A stretch of 64,000 nt of DNA from Rhizobium phaseoli (GCF_010668805.1 NZ_WUFT01000011.1:62001-126000); one strand, 5' to 3'. Counted from the first letter of the stretch, positions 1-8,539 are shown. The notes: a model not told the origin generated them from the sequence alone. A program made the numbers and translations.

Positions 1-1089
1 GTCGAGAAGCGCAAGCCCCGGCGTCTCGAGTGTTCCGCCCTCGATGCCTAGTGGATCATGCACGGTCCGACCAAGCATCTGGTAGCCGCCGCAAATGCCG
101 ATCACCCGGCCGCCGCGCCTGACATGCGCCTGGAGGTCGCGGTCCCAGCCCTCGGCCCTCAAGTCGGCAAGATCCGATATCGTCGATTTGGAGCCGGGAA
201 GGATGACGAGGCTCGCATCCGCTGGCAGCCGCTCGCCTGATCGCACGAAGACCAGCTCGACATCCGGCTCGCTCCTCAGCGGATCGAGATCGTCGAAATT
301 AGCGATACGCGGCAGCACCGGAACGGCAATCTTCAGCGCGCCCGCCCCGCCCTTCGCCAGCCGTTCGAGCACGACCGAATCTTCGGCCGGCAGGCGTGCG
401 GCACCCGGCAGCCACGGCACGACGCCGAAACACGGCCAGCCGGTAAAGCCTTCGATGGCGCGGATGCCGTCGTCAAACAGCGAAACGTCGCCGCGGAACT
501 TGTTGATGAAATAACCCGCAATCATCGCTCGGTCGCCCTCATCGAGGATCGCATGCGTTCCGACCAGCGAGGCGATGACGCCGCCGCGGTCGATATCACC
601 GACCAGCACGACAGGCACGCGGGCACGCGTCGCAAAGCCCATATTGGCGATATCGGCGGCCCTGAGATTGATCTCGGCCGGCGATCCGGCACCCTCGACG
701 ATAACGAGATCGGCATCTGCTGCCATTTTTTCGAAACTCTCGAGCACGGCGCCGAGCAGTTGCGGCTTCAGCCGCTGATAGTCGCGTGCTTTCGCCTGCC
801 CGAATACCTTGCCCTGTACGATGATCTGGCTGCCGTTTTCCGATTGCGGCTTAAGCAGCACCGGGTTCATGTGTACCGAAGACGGCGTGCGTGCAGCCAG
901 TGCCTGCAGCCACTGCGCTCGGCCGATCTCGCCGCCGTCATCGGCGACCGCTGCATTGTTCGACATGTTTTGTGGCTTGAACGGCCGCACAGTAAGCCCG
1001 CGATTGGCCGCCAGCCGGCAAAGGCCCGCGACCAGCACCGTTTTTCCGACATCCGAGCCGGTTCCCTGCAGCATGATCGCTCTTGCCAT
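1..1089 (-). CDS. cobQ: Cobyric acid synthase CobQ (3' end beyond window)
   Basis: This is the glutamine-dependent amidase that amidates adenosylcobyrinate a,c-diamide at four side chains in cobalamin synthesis. The frame is open from the ATG at 1089 to the left edge (363 codons), so the C-terminus is missing. The N-terminus reads [17 protein letters not shown], the P-loop-like ATP site of the CobQ/CobB/BioD fold, followed by the family run [11 protein letters not shown]. Near residue 330 the motif ICGGYQMLG marks the class I glutamine amidotransferase domain, with the nucleophile position occupied by the residues around GICGGY. Vitamin B12 synthesis genes are common in rhizobia, but no other cob gene lies in the window. 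The gene begins about 90 bases downstream of a structured, terminator-like region described separately. Identification is firm; completeness at the 3' end cannot be judged. Confidence 0.95.
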   Translation of the reverse strand, partial: MARAIMLQGTGSDVGKTVLVAGLCRLAANRGLTVRPFKPQNMSNNAAVADDGGEIGRAQWLQALAARTPSSVHMNPVLLKPQSENGSQIIVQGKVFGQAKARDYQRLKPQLLGAVLESFEKMAADADLVIVEGAGSPAEINLRAADIANMGFATRARVPVVLVGDIDRGGVIASLVGTHAILDEGDRAMIAGYFINKFRGDVSLFDDGIRAIEGFTGWPCFGVVPWLPGAARLPAEDSVVLERLAKGGAGALKIAVPVLPRIANFDDLDPLRSEPDVELVFVRSGERLPADASLVILPGSKSTISDLADLRAEGWDRDLQAHVRRGGRVIGICGGYQMLGRTVHDPLGIEGGTLETPGLALLD

Positions 1090-1177
1090 GGTGGCCGCCT
1101 TTCGCTGAGGCGAGGCCTACAATGGCCAGCGACACCGGGTCAAGACTTGGCCCGGGAAGCTTCCCGCAGAAACGCGA

Positions 1178-1320
1178 AAACCGCGCATGGCCTTGGCTCT
1201 GCGCGGTTTGCCGAAAACACAGGCGTCTTCACCCTTACACGGCGAAGCTCGCTTTCTCCGGTACGCACTACCTGAACCGGAGAAGCGGCGGTCATTCCCG
1301 CCACGACCCAACTGATAACG
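1178..1320 (-). ncRNA. Candidate structured RNA or attenuator upstream of cobQ
   Basis: Read on the minus strand, this intergenic stretch folds into successive hairpins. One has arms 1276-1283 and 1255-1262 (eight perfect pairs, extendable). A smaller one lies at about 1228-1248. The last has a ten-pair stem, 1200-1209 with 1178-1187, and is followed by a U-rich run, so it resembles an intrinsic terminator. A 14-base perfect palindrome (1153-1166) lies between it and cobQ. The layout fits either a free-standing small RNA or a leader that attenuates cobQ. I could not find the B12 box of a cobalamin riboswitch. Family unknown. Confidence 0.4.
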
Positions 1321-1618
1321 GCACATTCTTACCGGAGAGTTATTGAAGCCTTACGCAATTCTTAATTTTGATCTTTTTTGACATTCCGATCGAAATTTCT
1401 GCAGAAGACCCGACGATGATCGCGAAGAGCGTGCAGTTCGCTCGAGCGTACGATTTTCCGATTATTGAGATAAATTCTTCGAATTCAATAATTTAGTCCC
1501 GCAACCATCAGCAGAAGAAGGTTGATTTCTGCCAGCGAACGCGTAGGCTTCCCAAAAAACGCCATTTTCGAGCATGACCTGCAATAAGCAGCCGGAACCG
1601 TAAGGACGGAAGGCACCC

Positions 1619-1744
1619 ATGAACCGGAAATGTATGTCTCGGCATCGCCCATCCGTCATTTCATTTTGGGTACCGGAAGGATTTGTCGCGGATTTCCGAC
1701 CCTGGCTGCACGTCCGTAGATTCAAGGTATTACAGCCGCATTAG
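1619..1744 (+). CDS. Possible 41-residue small protein
   Basis: A short frame starts with ATG six bases after a GGAAGG ribosome-binding sequence and ends in TAG 42 bases before the next gene. The product is basic and aromatic-rich, with segments SVISFWVPEGFVADF and FRPWLHVRRFKV and no membrane segment or signal peptide. I do not recognise a family. The good ribosome-binding site and a believable amino-acid composition are the only support, so it may be chance. Confidence 0.3.
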   Translation: MNRKCMSRHRPSVISFWVPEGFVADFRPWLHVRRFKVLQPH

Positions 1745-1792
1745 CGCATCTGAAAAGACCGCTGTTGTAGAGAAGAATTCGGGGAAATGACG

Positions 1793-2788
1793 ATGAAGAC
1801 GTTTCTGATTCCCGCCGTCTTTGCCGCGGCTCTTTCTACCGTCGCGCCGGCCGAAGCCGCCGAATGCGGCAATGTTTCGATCGCTGAGATGAAATGGGCC
1901 TCGGCCGGCATTGCGGCGAGCTTCGACAAGATCATCCTGGAAAAGGGCTACGGTTGTGCCGTCACCATCGTCGACGGCGACACCCTGCCGACCTTCGCCT
2001 CGATGAACGAGAAAGGCACTCCCGACATCGCCTCGGAATACTGGATCAATTCCGTCAGGGCCTTGCTCGATCAGGCCGTCAACTCCGGCCGGCTGGTGCA
2101 GGGAGCCGAGATCCTGGCTGACGGAGCCGTCGAGGGCTGGTGGATCCCGAAATTCATCGCCGACGCCAATCCCGACATCCGTTCGGTTGAAGATGCGCTG
2201 AGACATCCCGAGCTCTTTCCTGCTGAGGACGATGCCTCGAAGGGCGCTGTCTACAATTGCCCGGCCGACTGGAGTTGTCAGATATCAACCACCAATCTGT
2301 TCAAGGCGCTTGCCGCGGACAAAAAGGGCTTCGAACTTGTCGAAACCGGCAGCCCTGAACGGCTCGACGCTTCGATCGCCCGCGCCTTCGACAATAAGAT
2401 CGGCTGGCTCGGTTATTACTGGGCGCCGACCGCAATCCTCGGCAAATACCAGATGACGCGCCTGAGCTTCGGCGTCGGTCATGACAAGACCGAGTGGGAC
2501 CGCTGTACGGCGGTTGCCGGCTGCCTCAGGCCCCAGCTTAACTCCTATCCGGTCTCGCGCGCCTTTACGTTGATGACCAGGTCTTTTGCCAGCCGCGCCG
2601 GACCTGTCACCACCTATCTCAAAACCCGCAAATGGGACAATCAGACGATCAACCAGGTGCTTGCCTGGCAAGACGAGAACCACGAAAGCAACGAGGATGC
2701 CGCGATCCATTTCCTTCGTAATTACGAGGGCCTCTGGATGAAATGGGTGCCCGCCGACGTAGCCGAGAAGGTCAAGACGAGCTTATAA
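1793..2788 (+). CDS. Glycine betaine/proline-type ABC transporter substrate-binding protein (OpuAC/ProX family)
   Basis: A periplasmic binding protein of about 331 residues. The first 22-25 residues form a signal peptide with a hydrophobic core and an AEAAE cleavage region. The mature part follows the OpuAC pattern: an early block with KWASAGIAA, then GTPDIASEYW, and a tryptophan/tyrosine-rich middle (WWIPKF, GWLGYYWAP) of the kind that forms the aromatic cage for quaternary amines. Two ATG codons lie six bases apart (1787 and 1793). The second sits at a better distance from the GGGGAA sequence, so I prefer it. No permease or ATPase gene is adjacent, so this is an orphan binding protein whose transporter is elsewhere. 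Betaine, choline or proline are the likely ligands; which one cannot be read from sequence. Confidence 0.85.
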   Translation: MKTFLIPAVFAAALSTVAPAEAAECGNVSIAEMKWASAGIAASFDKIILEKGYGCAVTIVDGDTLPTFASMNEKGTPDIASEYWINSVRALLDQAVNSGRLVQGAEILADGAVEGWWIPKFIADANPDIRSVEDALRHPELFPAEDDASKGAVYNCPADWSCQISTTNLFKALAADKKGFELVETGSPERLDASIARAFDNKIGWLGYYWAPTAILGKYQMTRLSFGVGHDKTEWDRCTAVAGCLRPQLNSYPVSRAFTLMTRSFASRAGPVTTYLKTRKWDNQTINQVLAWQDENHESNEDAAIHFLRNYEGLWMKWVPADVAEKVKTSL

Positions 2789-2809
2789 CGGCACAAACAC
2801 GATCAAAGC

Positions 2810-3172
2810 ATGGACGATTCGATGACAGGCAACGTTCCCTTTCCCGACCGCGATACCGTTGCTGAAAAGCTCGCCGCGCTGTCGGAGACGGACAAATCAT
2901 ATCTGACGCTGCTCATGGAAAATGTCGCTCAGGACGACAACCTGCTCGACGGCCTGCGCCGCTATCTCGACATCGCAGCCGGGTCGCGGTTCCTCAACTC
3001 GCTAAAACTCGAAAATCTCGGAATATGGCTCGGAGCACATGCGCCGGATCGGCTTCAGATCCGGGTGATGGAAACCGCCCGCTCCAGTCAGCATCCGGCC
3101 TACCAAGCCTTCCGGACCGGTCTTGACCGATCCGGCGGCCTGGAAAAGGCTTATCCCCCGGTCAACACTTGA
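2810..3172 (+). CDS. Conserved hypothetical protein, 120 residues
   Basis: A soluble, mostly helical, acidic protein starting 21 bases after the binding-protein gene in the same direction, so the two are probably co-transcribed. No signal peptide, membrane segment or metal-binding motif is visible. The sequence mixes charged helices (SETDKSYLTLLMENVAQ) with a C-terminal part ending in PPVNT. Two starts are possible, ATG 2810 and ATG 2822; neither has a strong ribosome-binding site. I do not recognise the family, and the operon position is the only hint of a link to osmolyte uptake. Confidence 0.6.
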   Translation: MDDSMTGNVPFPDRDTVAEKLAALSETDKSYLTLLMENVAQDDNLLDGLRRYLDIAAGSRFLNSLKLENLGIWLGAHAPDRLQIRVMETARSSQHPAYQAFRTGLDRSGGLEKAYPPVNT

Positions 3173-3227
3173 TCCGGTCTCCAGTTAGGACTTGATCCTG
3201 CGATCCCCGCAGGAATCTCAACGGCCG

Positions 3228-3383
3228 TTACTTCTTTGCAGCGCGATCAACCGAGCGGCCGGCGTCCTGCGTGGCGTTCACGGTGTTTGCCGTATCTTTT
3301 CCTATGCCGCGGATCGTGTTGCCGCAGGAGGAAAGTGCAAGAAGAACCATCAAGGCTGCGGCGATTTTGGCCGTTGTCGTCAT
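3228..3383 (-). CDS. Entericidin A/B family small lipoprotein
   Basis: A 51-residue product: a basic start (MTTTAKIAA), a hydrophobic stretch, then the lipobox LALSSC with the lipidated cysteine at residue 20. After it come CGNTIRGIGKDT and a short polar helix ending in RAAKK. Those features are the signature of entericidin-type lipoproteins, small membrane-anchored peptides whose role in alphaproteobacteria is unclear; in enterics they form a toxin-antidote pair linked to stationary phase. The GKDT and Q-D-A-G-R-S-V pattern fits the family closely. The gene stands alone between convergent and co-directional neighbours, with no second entericidin paralogue beside it. Confidence 0.85.
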   Translation of the reverse strand: MTTTAKIAAALMVLLALSSCGNTIRGIGKDTANTVNATQDAGRSVDRAAKK

Positions 3384-3482
3384 TTCGAATATCCTTGTTT
3401 GAAATCAACCCCGAACGGGACTTATGCCGTTCGCGCCGATAACGCACAAGGGGACAAAAGGTTCAACGCCTGAAAGAGATTA

Positions 3483-4382
3483 TCAGGCAGCAACCGCCTT
3501 CGCTCTCTCGGCAAAGGCGCCGCGAATGCTGTCGGCCACCGTCTCGATCGGCCCCGACACCTGCGAAGCGGTTAGCAGGCGGATATCGAATGCGCCCAGT
3601 TCCGGCAGGCCTTCCTGCGGCCCGAGGATCGCCATGTCTTCATTGACATAGGACAGCGGCAGCGGCGCAATGGCAAGATCGGAGAGCACGGCGGCGCGCT
3701 GCGCCATGGTATGGCCGCTGAGATAGGCGACGCGGTAGTGCCGCTTGTTGCGTTCGAGTTGGGAGAGCGCCTCCTGGCGCCAGATGCAGCCATCCTCCCA
3801 GATCGAGATCGGCAGGGGATCGCGGCGATGCGCAGAACCGCATTTGGCGCCGGCCCAGACCAGCCGCTCGCGAAACACCACCTCGCCACCTGTGGGGAAT
3901 GGCCGCGTCGCACAGTTGATCAAGGCCAGGTCGAGCCGCTGCTCCTCCATGCGCTTCTTCAGCCCGATGCTCATGTCGATCGTTACGTCGACCATGATGC
4001 CGGGATAGCTCTCGGCGAAACTCTTCAGGATGCTCGGCAGCAGCCGCTCGCCGATATCCTCCGGCGCGCCGAGCCTGACGACGCCGCTGAGCTCCGGCAT
4101 GATGAAGCGCGACACCGCCTCGTTCGACAGCGCGAGAATGTTGCGGGCGTAAGACAGCAGCATCTCGCCGTGGCGCGTCAGCGAGACCGAACGGGCGTCG
4201 CGCAAAAACAGTGTTGCGCCCAGCTGTTCCTCGAGCTTCTTGATCTGCATCGACACCGCTGACGGCGTGCGGAAGACCGCCTCCGCGGCGGTCGAAAAAT
4301 TGCCTGTCTCGGCGATGGCGACGAAGGTACGCAGCACATCGTTGTCAAGCAAAGGAATGGGACGGCGAAAGGGAAGGCTCAT
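3483..4382 (-). CDS. LysR family transcriptional regulator
   Basis: About 299 residues. The N-terminal winged helix-turn-helix is clear: LRTFVAIAETGNFSTAAEA, then TPSAVSMQIKKLEEQLG as recognition helix and linker, and FLRDARSVSLTRHGE. The remainder is the two-lobed effector-binding domain. I chose the start MSLPFRRP rather than an upstream codon that adds 14 atypical residues, because LysR proteins begin close to the helix-turn-helix. The pattern around PIPLLDNDVLRTFVAI resembles the LrhA/HexA branch. The divergent neighbour is a small gene at 4499; the 116 bases between them are AT-rich and probably hold both promoters. Effector and targets are unknown. Confidence 0.88.
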   Translation of the reverse strand: MSLPFRRPIPLLDNDVLRTFVAIAETGNFSTAAEAVFRTPSAVSMQIKKLEEQLGATLFLRDARSVSLTRHGEMLLSYARNILALSNEAVSRFIMPELSGVVRLGAPEDIGERLLPSILKSFAESYPGIMVDVTIDMSIGLKKRMEEQRLDLALINCATRPFPTGGEVVFRERLVWAGAKCGSAHRRDPLPISIWEDGCIWRQEALSQLERNKRHYRVAYLSGHTMAQRAAVLSDLAIAPLPLSYVNEDMAILGPQEGLPELGAFDIRLLTASQVSGPIETVADSIRGAFAERAKAVAA

Positions 4383-4498
4383 CGTCGCATCTTTCAATTT
4401 TTCTGATTTATAACCCCATATCATTTTGTTTGATTGAATGTCAATCGCTCGCCATATTTCGAAAGATCAGCAGCCGATGCACGAAAAGAGGCCCCGAC

Positions 4499-4783
4499 AT
4501 GTCGAACATCAGCATCTGGAATATTGTACAGGCCCTTTCCGCGTTCAAGTCGCAGAGGCGCAGGAATGCGAACCATGAGCATGCACTCCGGCAGCTAAGG
4601 CGTTTTCCCTCGCATCTGCTGGCCGATTGTCAGCCCAAGATAGAGTTGATCGTCGCTGCCTCCGCCGCTAGCCGAACCGCTGCAAATGATTGTAAGATCG
4701 GCGTGCCTCATCGGGTGCGCATATCCGGAAACATCCGTCCATCAAGAAGCTTGCGCGCCGTTCTGGACGTCCGCGCCCCTTGA
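4499..4783 (+). CDS. Small hypothetical protein with DUF1127-like N-terminal segment
   Basis: A 94-residue frame that begins seven bases after an AGAGG ribosome-binding sequence and diverges from the LysR gene. The early segment, with an arginine cluster followed by HALRQLRRFPSHLLADCQ, resembles the short DUF1127 helix pair common in rhizobia. The rest is basic with no further recognisable pattern. DUF1127 proteins are usually under 80 residues, so the long tail is unusual and could mean that the true reading frame is shorter or damaged. Moderately supported by the ribosome-binding site and the DUF1127-like core. Confidence 0.45.
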   Translation: MSNISIWNIVQALSAFKSQRRRNANHEHALRQLRRFPSHLLADCQPKIELIVAASAASRTAANDCKIGVPHRVRISGNIRPSRSLRAVLDVRAP

Positions 4784-4839
4784 CCGAGCCGTTTTACCGC
4801 CGGATCCAGCCCATTTCCATCTCGGCTTTGGAAAGGCGA

Positions 4840-5448
4840 TCACATCCCGCCCAGCAACTTGAACGCAATGATCCACATGGTGAAAGCGACGAGCGTTTCC
4901 AGCATGCGCCAGGATGAGGGCTTCGAGAAAATCGGCCGCAGCCACGTTGCACCATATCCGAGCGAAAAGAAGAACAGAAAGGAACCCGTCACCGCCCCCG
5001 CAGCAAATGAAACCTGCTGTCCCGGGTAGCGTGTCGATATCGTCCCGAGGAGCACGACGGTATCGAGATAGACATGCGGGTTCAGCCAGGTCAGTGCAAG
5101 GCAGGTTATGAGCGTCTGGCGAAAGCTCGACGGTCTCGCTTCTGCTTCCGTGAGGGCGGCGGACGAGCGAAAGGCGGAATAGAGGCTTTTCGCTCCGTAC
5201 CACGCCAGAAATGTGGCTCCTCCATAGCGCATGACCGGATCGAGCCAAGGCATGAACCTGGCGATTTGCTGCAGGCTGGTCACGCCAAGTACGATCAGCG
5301 CTGCATCCGATAAGGCGCATGCGAAGCAGACGGAAAAGACGTGTTCGTTGCGCAAGCCTTGGCGAAGGATGAAGGCGTTCTGAGCGCCGATGGCGACAAT
5401 GAGGCTGAGGCCCATCATCAGGCCAGTGAGATAGATCGAAAAATTCAT
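4840..5448 (-). CDS. LysE/ArgO family amino-acid exporter
   Basis: A 202-residue inner-membrane protein with about six hydrophobic segments. The family signature GAQNAFILRQGL is at residues 21-32, followed by ACALSDAALIVLG and, in the middle, the conserved LTWLNPHVYLDTVVLLG, which matches the LysE/ArgO NPH motif. These proteins export arginine, lysine or related basic amino acids by proton exchange when intracellular levels are high. The divergent gene on the other side of a 99-base AT-rich gap is an ArgP/LysG-type regulator, the classical partner that turns on export when its amino acid accumulates. Confidence 0.93.
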   Translation of the reverse strand: MNFSIYLTGLMMGLSLIVAIGAQNAFILRQGLRNEHVFSVCFACALSDAALIVLGVTSLQQIARFMPWLDPVMRYGGATFLAWYGAKSLYSAFRSSAALTEAEARPSSFRQTLITCLALTWLNPHVYLDTVVLLGTISTRYPGQQVSFAAGAVTGSFLFFFSLGYGATWLRPIFSKPSSWRMLETLVAFTMWIIAFKLLGGM

Positions 5449-5494
5449 CGTTTCGGCGAACGCCCTGACTTCGGTAAGCGTTGCCGTATCGCCA

Positions 5495-5547
5495 TGAAAA
5501 AAATTAGTCTAATTAATCTGGCTTATCTCAATTAAGCGAAACTAATC
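5495..5547. promoter_or_regulatory. AT-rich divergent promoter/operator between exporter and ArgP-type regulator
   Basis: This stretch is far richer in A and T than its surroundings and contains the related elements TTAGTCTAATTAA and CTCAATTAAG. LysR-type regulators bind such T-rich imperfect dyads between divergent genes. I infer that it is the ArgP/LysG binding region and holds promoters for both genes; exact operator limits cannot be read. Confidence 0.5.
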
Positions 5548-6441
5548 ATGCTCGATTACCCCGCCATGCGCGCCGTTGCAACTGTTGTCCAGACAGGCAG
5601 CTTCGAAAGGGCTGCGACCGTGCTGAATGTCACTCCCTCGGCAGTTTCGCAGCGCGTCAAGCAGATCGAGGAGCGTCTCGGTACCATCCTCATCGTCAGA
5701 GGCACGCCGTGCACGGCAACCGAAAAGGGAGAATGGCTTTGCCGCCATATGGAGAATGTCGGCATGCTCGAAGCCGAACTCTTTGGGCAACTGCCGGCTC
5801 TCGTCGACCCCGAAGAACCCCGCCAAAGGGTGACGCTGCAGATCGCGACCAATGCCGACAGCCTTGGGACATGGTTTGTGGAGGCCATGTCCAACTTCGC
5901 CAAGAGTTCTTCCTATCTATTGAACATCGCCGTCGACGACCAGGACCACACCGCCGAATGGTTGCACCGCGGACGGGTTATCGCAGCCGTCACCAGCCTT
6001 GAGAAGCCGGTCCGCGGATGCCGGCGATTTGCGCTCGGCATTCTGCGCTACCACGCCACGGCAACCCCCGACTTCGTGGCACGCCACTTTCCGCGCGGCG
6101 TAACCGCAGAGGCAATCCGCAATGCCCCGGCGCTCACCTTCAATCAGAAGGACAGGCTGCAGAGCAGCTGGGTAAACAGCATGTTCGGACGTGATCTCGA
6201 CTATCCCACCCATTGGCTGCCGTCGCCGCAAAGTTTTGTCGAGGCAAGCCTTTCGGGCATGGGGTGGGGAATGAACCCGGCCCAGCTCACCCGCGAACAT
6301 CTCGCATCAGGAACGCTCGTGGAACTGGTTCCCGACACGCCGCTCGATGTCCCGCTATACTGGCAGATAAACCGCCTCGCCGCCGACCGCCTGGCGGAGC
6401 TGACGCGCGAGGTCATCACGGTGGCCAAACGCAATCTCTGA
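5548..6441 (+). CDS. argP: LysR-type regulator of the ArgP/LysG group
   Basis: A 297-residue LysR protein. Helix-turn-helix at residues 5-45 (AVATVVQTGSFERAATVLN, TPSAVSQRVKQIEERLG), then the ArgP-typical LIVRGTPCTATEKGEWL. The effector domain contains ALTFNQKDRLQ and SFVEASLSGMGWGMNP, both very like ArgP and LysG, which sense lysine or arginine. It is transcribed away from the LysE/ArgO gene, the classical arrangement in which the regulator activates the exporter in response to basic amino acids. The start is supported by its position directly before the helix-turn-helix; the ribosome-binding site is weak. Confidence 0.9.
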   Translation: MLDYPAMRAVATVVQTGSFERAATVLNVTPSAVSQRVKQIEERLGTILIVRGTPCTATEKGEWLCRHMENVGMLEAELFGQLPALVDPEEPRQRVTLQIATNADSLGTWFVEAMSNFAKSSSYLLNIAVDDQDHTAEWLHRGRVIAAVTSLEKPVRGCRRFALGILRYHATATPDFVARHFPRGVTAEAIRNAPALTFNQKDRLQSSWVNSMFGRDLDYPTHWLPSPQSFVEASLSGMGWGMNPAQLTREHLASGTLVELVPDTPLDVPLYWQINRLAADRLAELTREVITVAKRNL

Positions 6442-6481
6442 CACGTTGCTCAGAACATGCAGAGGCTCAAAAAAGGCGCTG

Positions 6482-6835
6482 TCACACGTACGTCGTGCGG
6501 CTGCCGAATTCGCTGGTGTCGTCAAAATTCTTCGTTCCGATGCGCTTACTCTCGCCGGAGAGCTCCTGCGGAGCCTCGGTAGCGGGCTTCGATGCGGCCG
6601 ACGCCTCGGTCTTGCTGCTCTCGGACGCTTCGAGCTTGGCAATCTTAGCTTCCAGCGTCTCGACGGATTTTTCGATTGTGGCCTTCTCTTTCTCGTCCTG
6701 CGTTTGCGACAGGGCTGCCTGCTTTTCGGCAAGCTGCGCCTCGAGAGAGGCAAGTTGATCCCACGAACTGGATGACGAGGTTGAAGCGGCTGAACTCAAA
6801 AGGGTGGATGCAGAACTGGAAATTGCGCTGACCAT
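6482..6835 (-). CDS. Low-complexity coiled-coil hypothetical protein
   Basis: A 117-residue protein with a serine-rich start (many SSA and STSSSS repeats), then a heptad-like helix from about residue 25 to 75 rich in E, K, A and L, which predicts a coiled coil. The tail is polar and serine/threonine-rich. There is no convincing signal peptide, lipobox or membrane helix. I do not recognise a family; similar serine-and-coil proteins of unknown role are frequent in rhizobia. Its gene is convergent with the ArgP-type regulator. Confidence 0.6.
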   Translation of the reverse strand: MVSAISSSASTLLSSAASTSSSSSWDQLASLEAQLAEKQAALSQTQDEKEKATIEKSVETLEAKIAKLEASESSKTEASAASKPATEAPQELSGESKRIGTKNFDDTSEFGSRTTYV

Positions 6836-6975
6836 GCGGATGACCTTCGATGTTGGATGTCATCTTTCTAGACCGCGAATGTTAAATGCCCGATAAATAA
6901 AGAACTAAGAAGTACCCTTTTATAAAAATTATTGCGCATCGCCAAACTCGGCGCCGCTTTTAGTATCCCGTCCTA

Positions 6976-7088
6976 GAACAGGATGATCTTAGGCCCGGTC
7001 GGCCTCAAATCTGAATCCTGTTCCAAATTAAAGAGTTAGAGCGTGATTTCATAACAAACCCGCTCACACTTTTCGGCATCATGCTTTA
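6976..7088. repeat. Rhizobial intergenic palindromic repeat (family shared with 18402 and 34399)
   Basis: The unit has perfect nine-base outer arms (6976-6984 and 7015-7023) around an inner AGGCC/GGCCT stem (6991-6995 and 7001-7005). It continues with a tail that ends in a GCATCATGCTTTAGG-like terminus. The segment around 7010-7050 recurs in reverse orientation at 34399-34431, and the terminal part resembles the element at 18402. The last bases provide the stop codon of the gene at 7086. Confidence 0.75.
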
Positions 7089-7568
7089 GGCAATAGCGAT
7101 GATCTCCAGCTCTTGGCCACCTGTTTCCACCACATCACCGACAGCCTTGCCCATCAGCAATCGCGCCACCGGCGAGACGTAGGAAATCGATCCGGCCTTG
7201 GGATCGGCTTCGTCCTCGCCGACGATCCGATAGGTCTGCACGCGCCCATCGTCGCGGCTGAACGTCACCGTGTTGCCGAAGGCAACAGTGTCGGTTGACG
7301 CGGGGGTAGGCATGAGTTGGGCGGTGCGGAGCCTCGCCGCGAGATAGCGCAGGTCGCGCAACGGTCCCGCCGCCTGCCGCCGTCTTTCGTTCACATCTTC
7401 GATGACACTCGCCGCATCATAGGCCTCGCGAGCCTGCTGGAACTGTAATTCCAGAGCCTTCAACCCTGCCTCCGTGACAAGGTTCAGATGCTGCGAAACC
7501 GGACGATCGGGCAGCAGGGTTTCCGAAGCGGTTTCGAAACTCTCTTCCTTGGTGAATGCGACGGCCAA
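7086..7568 (-). CDS. GreA/GreB family transcription elongation factor
   Basis: About 160 residues. The C-terminal half is the FKBP-like GreA/B domain, recognisable from VAFGNTVTFSRDDG, YRIVGEDEADP and GSISYVSPVARLLMGK, the conserved run of this family. The N-terminal half is a shorter helical region with EAGLKALELQFQQAREA, consistent with the coiled coil that enters the RNA polymerase secondary channel. I place the start at TTG 7568, because GGAG stands seven bases upstream and the next residues (AVAFTKEE) match related proteins. Upstream codons in frame add an atypical basic stretch. It differs from standard GreA in its N-terminus, so it may be a paralogue rather than the housekeeping factor. 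Confidence 0.8.
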   Translation of the reverse strand: MAVAFTKEESFETASETLLPDRPVSQHLNLVTEAGLKALELQFQQAREAYDAASVIEDVNERRRQAAGPLRDLRYLAARLRTAQLMPTPASTDTVAFGNTVTFSRDDGRVQTYRIVGEDEADPKAGSISYVSPVARLLMGKAVGDVVETGGQELEIIAIA

Positions 7569-7789
7569 TTCTATACTCCGTTTTGGGCGCAGTGCACTTA
7601 TAGCTGACCGGGAAGTTCTCCCCATCCGAAACATCCATACACCCGCCGCAGCCGAACCGCCAATCTTGGCTCATCGGCAACGCGGAACGTCCCGCGCCGC
7701 ATGGCGTTTAGACCCGTGATGCATCGTGGCCGAGGAGGATCAATGCCCGGCGAACAGCGCAAAGCCCGCGATATAACCCGGAGCGAAAC

Positions 7790-8509
7790 ATGCCTTCGTT
7801 CCTGACAGACGCCATGCCGCTGACGCCGGACTGGTGGGATATCGTCGCGCGCCTCGCGCTGACGGTAATCGCCGGCGGTCTCATCGGCCTCGATCGCGAG
7901 CGCGGCGGCCATGCCGCAGGCTTCCGGACGACGATCCTGGTGGCGCTTGCCGCCTGCGTTGCGATGGTCCAGGCGAATCTGCTTCTGTCAACCTATGGGA
8001 AAACGCTGAGTTTTTTCACCCAGATGGACGTGCTACGCTTTCCGCTCGGCGTCCTCACGGGCGTCGGCTTCATCGGCGGCGGAGCGATCCTCCGGCGTGG
8101 CGACATGATGACTGGCGTCACAACGGCGGCGACCCTGTGGTTCATGACGGTGGTCGGCCTTTGCTTCGGCGGCGGCCAGATCGTCACCGGGACGGTGGCG
8201 ACCGTCATTGCCTTCATCGTGCTGTCGCCGCTAAAACGCCTGGACACTTGGCTGCGCTGCGAACGCAAAGCGACCCTCGTCGTCTATGGCACGAGTTCCG
8301 ATATTCCCGACCTTTCGGATGTGTTGGGACCTCTTGAATGTAGCGCATCATTTGTCTCGTTGGGGCAGGCCGAAGATGGCCGACCCGAGGTGGCGTTCGA
8401 ATTGCGCTGGCTGGCGAAAGATCCAGACACATCCGCACGCGCCATACTTTTCGCCGTTTCCGAGGCGCACGAAATCGCCAATTTCTCGATGCATTCCACG
8501 ACGACTTGA
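7790..8509 (+). CDS. MgtC/SapB family membrane protein
   Basis: A 239-residue inner-membrane protein. The N-terminal two thirds carry four to five hydrophobic segments and the family motifs GGLIGLDRERGGHAAGFRT and GVGFIGGGAILRRGD. The C-terminal third is a soluble domain with VVYGTSS, probably the regulatory ACT-like part. MgtC proteins support growth at low magnesium and survival in hosts, partly by acting on the F-type ATP synthase. The start has GGAG at a good distance. The gene stands alone, between the GreA/GreB-type gene and a cluster of small stress-type genes. Confidence 0.9.
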   Translation: MPSFLTDAMPLTPDWWDIVARLALTVIAGGLIGLDRERGGHAAGFRTTILVALAACVAMVQANLLLSTYGKTLSFFTQMDVLRFPLGVLTGVGFIGGGAILRRGDMMTGVTTAATLWFMTVVGLCFGGGQIVTGTVATVIAFIVLSPLKRLDTWLRCERKATLVVYGTSSDIPDLSDVLGPLECSASFVSLGQAEDGRPEVAFELRWLAKDPDTSARAILFAVSEAHEIANFSMHSTTT

Positions 8510-8539
8510 GCCCGACGGCGCCACTATCGCAGCCCTCGC

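Larger units (their letters stand above)
1090..1786. other. Long intergenic region between cobQ and the binding-protein gene
   Basis: About 700 bases separate the divergent genes. The part nearest cobQ holds the hairpin series described above. The part from about 1340 to 1480 is AT-rich and looks like promoter DNA. A 41-codon reading frame with a ribosome-binding site lies at 1619-1744 and is listed separately. I see no other supported gene here. Confidence 0.5.

Noticed and set aside
1090..1340. Cobalamin riboswitch upstream of cobQ
   Set aside because: No B12 box was found on the cobQ strand. The hairpins were kept as an unassigned RNA candidate.
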